Source: Synechococcus sp. PROS-U-1
GTDB taxonomy: Bacteria; Cyanobacteriota; Cyanobacteriia; PCC-6307; Cyanobiaceae
Direction of reading: 5' to 3'
Assembly: GCF_014279755.1 (NCBI RefSeq)
Contig: NZ_CP047951.1
Location: forward strand, 1,860,001-1,924,000
DNA length: 64,000 bases
The notes beneath the pieces were generated by a model. The model had not been told where the DNA came from, made no database searches, and saw only the letters and a program-made list of their open reading frames with translations. The translations under genes were made by a program, and so were the position numbers. Below are positions 57,242 to 64,000 of the stretch, in pieces; position 1 is the first letter of the stretch; every line of letters begins with the position of its first letter.

Positions 57242-60200
57242 TCAGTCCTCGTCGTAATCCGCGACGCCGAGGGATTCGTAAGTGGGCCTGCTGGGGGTGC
57301 TGCGACGTGGGTTCACGTCCTGCATAAGGTCCACTTCCTTGCCTTCGTCGGTATAGACGGCGATGTCCAGACCCAGGGACTGAAGCTCGCGCATCAGCAC
57401 CTTGAAGGATTCCGGCGTACCGGGGCGGGGGATCGGCTTGCCCTTGACGATGGCGTTGAGGGCCTCGTTGCGGCCCTGCATGTCGTCGGACTTGACCGTG
57501 AGCAATTCCTGCAGGGTGTAGGCGGCGCCGTAGGCCTCGAGTGCCCACACCTCCATCTCACCCAGACGCTGACCGCCTTGCTGTGCTTTACCGCCCAGGG
57601 GCTGCTGGGTGACCAAGGAGTAGGGGCCGGTGGAACGGGCGTGGATCTTGTCGTCCACCAGGTGAACCAGCTTGAGGAAGTGGGAATAACCCACAGCCAC
57701 GGGCTGGTCAAAGGGCAGACCGGTGCGGCCATCGCGCAGCTGCAGCTTGCCGGGGTCCTCTGGGTCATACACCCAACCCTTGCCGGGCTGCTTGGCGGCT
57801 TCCTTGAGGAAGGTCTCGACGGTCTGCTGCGACTTCTCAGCCCCGTACATCTCATCGAAGGGAACGATGCGCACACGGCAATCCAGGTTGGACGCCGCCC
57901 AACCCATCAGCAACTCGAACACCTGACCGACATTCATCCGGCTCGGCACACCCAGGGGGTTGAGCACGATGTCGACCGGGGTGCCGTCGGGCAGATAGGG
58001 CATGTCCTCCCGGGGAAGGATGCGGCTGATGATGCCTTTGTTGCCGTGGCGGCCGGCCATCTTGTCGCCGACCTGGATCTTGCGGCGCTGGGCCACATAA
58101 ACCCTCACCACCATGTTCGCGCCGGGGGGCAGCTCATCACCCTGTTCACGGGTGTAGATGCGCACATCCACTACGCGGCCACGCTCGGTGCCAGGCACAC
58201 GCAGGGAGTTGTCGCGCACATCGCGGGCCTTCTCACCGAAGATCGCGCGAAGCAGCTTTTCTTCCGGCGGCTGATCGGATTCGCCCTTGGGCGTCACTTT
58301 GCCGACCAGGATGTCACCGCTTTCAACGAAAGCACCAACGCGGATGATGCCCATCTCGTCGAGGTTGCCGAGACTTTCCTCAGCGACGTTGGGAATCTCG
58401 CGGGTGATTTCCTCGGGTCCGAGTTTGGTCTGGCGCGCTTCGATCTCGTACTTCTCGATGTGCACCGAGGTGTAGAGGTCGTCGGTGACCAGACGCTCGC
58501 TGACCAGCAGCGCGTCCTCGTAGTTGTAACCCTCCCAGGGCATGTAAGCGATCAGGACGTTCTGACCCAGGGCGATCTCACCGCCTTCACAGGCCGAGCC
58601 ATCCGCCATCACCTGACCGACGATCACAGGATCGCCACAACGGACGATCGGGCGCTGGTTCAGGCAGGTGTCCTGGTTAGAGCGCTGATACTTCTGGAGG
58701 AAGTGGGTGTGCTCATTGCCGTCCTCGTCTTGAACAACGATGGCGTTGGCATCCACATAGACGACGGTGCCATTCACCCGAGAGATCGGCACCATGCCGG
58801 AGTCGCGGGCCACCTGGGTCTCCAGGCCAGTACCCACCAGGGCACGCTCGGGGCGCAGCAAGGGCACGGCCTGACGCTGCATGTTGGAGCCCATCAGGGC
58901 GCGGTTGGCGTCGTCGTGCTCCAGGAAGGGGATCAGGGACGTTGCCACGGAGATCACCTGCACCGGCGATAGGGCGACGTAGTCGACCTGCTCAGGGGGA
59001 ACCTTCTCAAAATCCTGGCGATAGCGAACAGGAATCAGATCCGCGGAGATCCTGCCGTCGTCCTCGGTCGCCACGTCACCAGGAGCGACACGCACTTCGT
59101 CTTCACGGTCCGCAGACAGGTAGATCGGATCTCCTTCTTTGAGGACAACACCGTTCTCCACCTTCCAGAACGGAGTTTCGATGAAGCCATATTCGTTGAC
59201 CCGGGCGTGGGTTGCCAGGGAATTGATCAGACCGGCGTTAGGCCCCTCAGGCGTCTCAATGGGGCAGAGACGACCGTAGTGAGAGGGATGAATGTCGCGA
59301 ACGGCAAAGCCAGCACGCTCACGGGTGAGACCGCCCGGTCCAAGAGCCGAGATACGGCGCTTGTGGGTCAGCTCGGCCAAAGGATTCGTCTGATCCATGA
59401 ACTGGCTCAGCTGGCTGGAGCCGAAGAACTCCTTGATCGCCGCCACCAGAGGCTTGGGATTCACCAACTGCGCTGGCGTCAGGGAATCGGTTTCGCCAAC
59501 GGTCATCCGTTCCTTGATGATCCGCTCCAGGCGGTTCAGACCAACGCGAACCTGGTTCTGCAGCAGTTCCCCCACGGAACGCACGCGGCGGTTACCGAGG
59601 TGGTCAATGTCATCAAGGCTGGCGCCGCCAACATCCAGCTCCAGGTTGATCAGGTAATCAAGGGTGGAGAGCACGTCCTCATGGGTGAGGGTACGCACCG
59701 TGTCGGGAATGGTGAGGCGCAGCTTCTTGTTGATCTTGTAGCGGCCGACCCGACCGAGGTCGTAACGCTTGGGATCAAAGAAACGGGTCTGCAGCAGCTG
59801 CTGACCGCCACTCACAGAGGGAGGTTCACCTGGACGCAGCTTCTTGTAGAGCTCGAGCAGCGCCTGATCCTCGGAACTGATGCCCTCGTCATTGGCGGCA
59901 TCAATTGACTTTTTATAGAACTCAGGGTGACGCAGCTTGTCGAGCACGTCGTTGTCAGACAGACCCATGGCACGCATGAGCACGTGCGCGTTGATCTTGC
60001 GGGTCTTGTCCACACGGACGTGCAGTAGGTCGTTCTTATCCGTCTCAAACTTCAGCCAGGCACCACGGTTGGGGATAACGCTGGCGTTGTAGGTGCGCCT
60101 GCCGTTCTTGTCCATTTCATCCTTGAAATAGACACCAGGGCTGCGCACGATCTGGTTCACGATCACCCGCTCAGCACCATTGATGATGAAGGTGCCTCGC

Positions 60201-60535
60201 TCGGTCATCAGCGGCAGTTCACCGATGAAGACCTCCTGCTCCTTGATCTCACCGGTCTCCTTGTTGACCAGCCGGCAGGTGACATACATCTGGGACGCAA
60301 AAGTCGCGTCGCGACGCTTCGCCTCTTCCACATCGTGGCGGGGGCGCTTTAAGCGGTACTCGCTACCGATGAAGTGGAGCTCAAGCTTGCCGGTGTAATC
60401 CGTGATCGGAGAGAAGCTTTCCAGCTCCTCGATCAGACCTTGATCCAAAAACCACTTAAAGCTGGCCCGCTGCACCTCCACCAGATCAGGGAGGTAGGTG
60501 GCGGTCTTGGCGACCTGAATCGCGCTGCTGCTCAT
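57242..60535 (-). CDS. rpoB: RNA polymerase beta subunit
   Basis: A 1097-residue beta subunit with the full conserved set: [18 protein letters not shown] (rifampicin-pocket region), [53 protein letters not shown], and the C-terminal clamp-binding segment [21 protein letters not shown] at 60535. It opens the rpoB-rpoC1-rpoC2-hli-rlmN run. Confidence 0.97.
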   Translation of the reverse strand: MSSSAIQVAKTATYLPDLVEVQRASFKWFLDQGLIEELESFSPITDYTGKLELHFIGSEYRLKRPRHDVEEAKRRDATFASQMYVTCRLVNKETGEIKEQEVFIGELPLMTERGTFIINGAERVIVNQIVRSPGVYFKDEMDKNGRRTYNASVIPNRGAWLKFETDKNDLLHVRVDKTRKINAHVLMRAMGLSDNDVLDKLRHPEFYKKSIDAANDEGISSEDQALLELYKKLRPGEPPSVSGGQQLLQTRFFDPKRYDLGRVGRYKINKKLRLTIPDTVRTLTHEDVLSTLDYLINLELDVGGASLDDIDHLGNRRVRSVGELLQNQVRVGLNRLERIIKERMTVGETDSLTPAQLVNPKPLVAAIKEFFGSSQLSQFMDQTNPLAELTHKRRISALGPGGLTRERAGFAVRDIHPSHYGRLCPIETPEGPNAGLINSLATHARVNEYGFIETPFWKVENGVVLKEGDPIYLSADREDEVRVAPGDVATEDDGRISADLIPVRYRQDFEKVPPEQVDYVALSPVQVISVATSLIPFLEHDDANRALMGSNMQRQAVPLLRPERALVGTGLETQVARDSGMVPISRVNGTVVYVDANAIVVQDEDGNEHTHFLQKYQRSNQDTCLNQRPIVRCGDPVIVGQVMADGSACEGGEIALGQNVLIAYMPWEGYNYEDALLVSERLVTDDLYTSVHIEKYEIEARQTKLGPEEITREIPNVAEESLGNLDEMGIIRVGAFVESGDILVGKVTPKGESDQPPEEKLLRAIFGEKARDVRDNSLRVPGTERGRVVDVRIYTREQGDELPPGANMVVRVYVAQRRKIQVGDKMAGRHGNKGIISRILPREDMPYLPDGTPVDIVLNPLGVPSRMNVGQVFELLMGWAASNLDCRVRIVPFDEMYGAEKSQQTVETFLKEAAKQPGKGWVYDPEDPGKLQLRDGRTGLPFDQPVAVGYSHFLKLVHLVDDKIHARSTGPYSLVTQQPLGGKAQQGGQRLGEMEVWALEAYGAAYTLQELLTVKSDDMQGRNEALNAIVKGKPIPRPGTPESFKVLMRELQSLGLDIAVYTDEGKEVDLMQDVNPRRSTPSRPTYESLGVADYDED

Positions 60536-60816
60536 GCGGGGACCGGCAGAGAGGACGAAGGAACTAAGAAGGACTGGATTGGCGGCGAAAGCTCAACCGA
60601 CAGAACGATTCCACACAGCAGCGGCACTGACGGATTCCAGAACGGAACCGACAGAGCCGCTGCTGCTGTTCAGAAATCGCGGGTCAGATCAGCTGACGAC
60701 GACAAGTTCACCGGAAGGAAATGGACGCTTCAGGCACCACACGCAAGAACGAATCCCGCGCATGGCCAGGCCAATACAACATCTTACATATCGAGTCGAC
60801 AGTCTTGGAAGACCAG
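60536..60816 (-). promoter_or_regulatory. Leader/promoter region of the rpoB operon
   Basis: This 281-base gap separates the tatD stop from rpoB. No protein frame is convincing and no ribosomal protein gene or terminator is present. An A+T-rich patch TATGTAAGAT (minus strand, 60781-60790) is the best candidate for a -10 region; no clear -35 is seen. A promoter start there would leave a leader of roughly 240 bases. Confidence 0.35.
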
Positions 60817-61605
60817 TTAAGGGAGTCCGAACAAACGGCGGGCGTTGGCGGTACTGCTGAAGGCCACGCTCTCGAGATCCACACCCCGCAACTCGGCCAC
60901 CCGCGAAGCAACCGAAGCCACAAAGGCCGGCTCGTTGCGCTTGCCACGACGCGGCACAGGAGCCAGGAAGGGGCAATCGGTTTCAACCAGGAAACGATCC
61001 TCTGGCACCTGACGGGCGCAATCGTGGGTGGGCTCCGCCTTGGGGAAGGTGACGGTGCCGCTGAAGCTGATGTAAAAACCAAGCTCCAGAAACTGATGCA
61101 TTTCTTCGGGGGTACCGCCCCAGCAATGCATCACGCCTGCAGGGCAGCGGCCCTCCGCCTGACGGGCCCGAAGTTCAACCAGCATCGGCTCGGCGGCATC
61201 TCGGCAGTGAATGATCACCGGAAGGTTCAGCTCCACCGCCAAATCCAACTGCGGACGCAGCACAGCAAGCTGCTCCTCAAGATTCTTGTCGCGAAAGAGA
61301 TCGAGCCCGAGTTCACCGATAGCGACCACCCGGTCATCCTCCAAAGCCGCCCGACGCAGCACCGCCACCGTGTCGTCAGCCCAATGCTGGGTATCTAAAG
61401 GATGAACACCAACGGAATACCGCATTTCAGGGAACCGATCAGCCAGTGCCCGGATCGCCGGAATTTCGGATGGTTCGACGCAGGCATGCAACAGAGCACC
61501 TACACCGGCTTCGCGCCAACGTGAGGCCACGTCCTCGAGGTCCTCGTCAAAATTGCGAAAGACGATGTGACAGTGACTGTCAATCAGCGTCGGAGTGGGA
61601 GACAC
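60817..61605 (-). CDS. tatD: TatD-family deoxyribonuclease
   Basis: A 262-residue metal-dependent hydrolase with an amidohydrolase-type barrel. The metal ligands are visible in LIDSHCHIVF (near the start), IGELGLDLFRDK, VIIHCRDA, GVMHCWGG and VETDCPFLAPVP. Members cut DNA 3' to 5' and have been linked to DNA repair. GTG at 61605 is used; a hairpin ends about 4 to 28 bases upstream of it. It is 48 bp downstream of rpsT on the same strand. Confidence 0.9.
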   Translation of the reverse strand: MSPTPTLIDSHCHIVFRNFDEDLEDVASRWREAGVGALLHACVEPSEIPAIRALADRFPEMRYSVGVHPLDTQHWADDTVAVLRRAALEDDRVVAIGELGLDLFRDKNLEEQLAVLRPQLDLAVELNLPVIIHCRDAAEPMLVELRARQAEGRCPAGVMHCWGGTPEEMHQFLELGFYISFSGTVTFPKAEPTHDCARQVPEDRFLVETDCPFLAPVPRRGKRNEPAFVASVASRVAELRGVDLESVAFSSTANARRLFGLP

Positions 61606-61608
61606 AGC

Positions 61609-61633
61609 TGGGCCGAAACGCGCTTTCGGCCCA
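61609..61633 (-). terminator. Strong hairpin between rpsT and tatD
   Basis: TGGGCCGAAA at 61609-61618 and TTTCGGCCCA at 61624-61633 are exact reverse complements around a five-base loop. Minus-strand transcripts from rpsT meet it right before the tatD start. No T run follows, so it may be a weak terminator, an RNA-processing site or a stem that limits tatD translation. Confidence 0.5.
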
Positions 61634-61653
61634 TTCTGCCGGTTGGAAGCGAA

Positions 61654-63356
<1,703 letters not shown>

Positions 63357-63364
<8 letters not shown>

Positions 63365-64000
63365 GCCGCTTCTCCAGGCTGCGGACACCCGCCACGCCAT
63401 CCGCAATTTCGCCAACCAACACCTCATCGGTGATGTTGACGAACAGTCCGTTCTCCAACACGCCGGGGATGTTGTTGATGGTCTGCTCCAGGGCCGCCGG
63501 ATCAGTGATGCCGCCGTTGAGCTTGGCGTCCAGCACCAGGTTGCCCTGGTCGGTGACCACCGGTCCGGCCTTGCGCTGGGCCATCCGCAGTTCAGCGCTG
63601 CCTCCGAGGGCTTCCAGCTGCTGCTTCACCTGGCGCCAGGCGCCAGGAAGAACTTCAACCGGCAGCAGAAAACTGAGGTTGAGACGATCCACAAGTTTCG
63701 TGGAATCCACAACCACTACAAAACGATCGGCCCGTGCCGCCACTAGTTTTTCCTGCACGTGGCAAGCACCACCACCCTTGATCAACTGAAAGCCAGGGTC
63801 GACTTCATCGGCACCGTCGATGGCCAGATCAATACGACTGACGGCATTGAGGCTGAGCAGGGGGATGTTCAGATCTGCAGCCAGCACCTCGCCCTGAAAA
63901 GAGGTGGTGACACCAACAATGTCTTTGAGTTCGCCACTGGCAAGTTTGGCGCCCAGGCCTTGAATCATTAGTGCGGCAGTCGATCCTGATCCCAGCCCCA
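63357..64000 (-). CDS. rpiA: Ribose-5-phosphate isomerase A (partial, 5' end outside window)
   Basis: RpiA interconverts ribose-5-phosphate and ribulose-5-phosphate in the Calvin and pentose phosphate cycles. About 214 residues are seen. The frame continues past the ATG at 63968 to the right edge with [10 protein letters not shown], the phosphate-binding loop of the family, so that ATG is internal. Catalytic segments [18 protein letters not shown] and CHVQEKLV are present, as is [12 protein letters not shown]. Only the first residues are missing. Confidence 0.95.

Noticed and set aside
57578-58972. Plus-strand open frame of about 464 codons opposite rpoB
   Set aside because: Shadow of rpoB with no conserved features.

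Overview
The window is a piece of a cyanobacterial chromosome, most likely a marine Synechococcus (picocyanobacterium). Support: split RNA polymerase genes rpoC1/rpoC2, a high-light-inducible protein, PipX/PipY, SepF, Ycf35, DUF1823/DUF1997/DUF3143 proteins, a picocyanobacterial biotin cluster, densely packed genes with many GTGA/ATGA/TGATG overlaps, and high GC over most of its length. I see no tRNA, rRNA, CRISPR array, insertion sequence or phage gene.

Layout. 1-12 kb: acyl-CoA/ACP ligase (cut by the left edge), lipB, then hpf-deoC-recO-MFS-glycosyltransferase on the plus strand; an AT-rich patch with a frameshifted MFS gene and a near-perfect palindrome; a minus-strand run of a methyltransferase-like membrane protein, an L,D-transpeptidase-like protein, a secreted protein and mtnD; cobI. 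10.4-15.1 kb: the minus-strand block der-ecfT-pipX-pipY-sepF-proC, linking ribosome assembly, transport, nitrogen/PII signalling, PLP homeostasis and division. 15.1-32.1 kb: a surface-carbohydrate region with a cellulose-synthase-like GT2, an L,D-transpeptidase, DUF1823, dusB, a 1001-residue glycosyltransferase, the complete dTDP-L-rhamnose set rfbA-C-D-B, a 1158-residue triple glycosyltransferase, and a minus-strand capsule-type ABC exporter (ATPase-like, permease, KpsE/BexC-like co-polymerase). From about 25.6 to 32.1 kb the DNA is visibly richer in A+T than its surroundings.

32-51 kb: DUF1997, fumC, a Ski2-like helicase, a bile-acid-symporter-family transporter, the biotin genes bioF-bioK-bioC-bioD and bioA, DUF3143, a J-domain membrane protein, rsmG, a coupled DUF2997-ycf35-ferredoxin-aldo/keto reductase group, a HEAT-repeat protein, a sodium/solute symporter and rlmN. 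51-64 kb: the rpoB-rpoC1-rpoC2 operon followed by an overlapping hli gene, tatD, rpsT, hisD and rpiA (cut by the right edge).

The strongest unusual signal is the exporter ATPase at about 31.2-32.1 kb. It aligns with KpsT/BexA proteins but has lost Walker A, Q-loop, signature, Walker B glutamate and H-loop while keeping an intact reading frame. It looks like a pseudo-ATPase inside a rhamnan/capsule export locus. Other points of interest are a DeoC paralogue without the Schiff-base lysine, a ferredoxin gene coupled to an aldo/keto reductase whose own C-terminal iron-sulfur cysteines are missing, an hli gene that overlaps rpoC2, and a divergent pair of start codons sharing one CCATGG.
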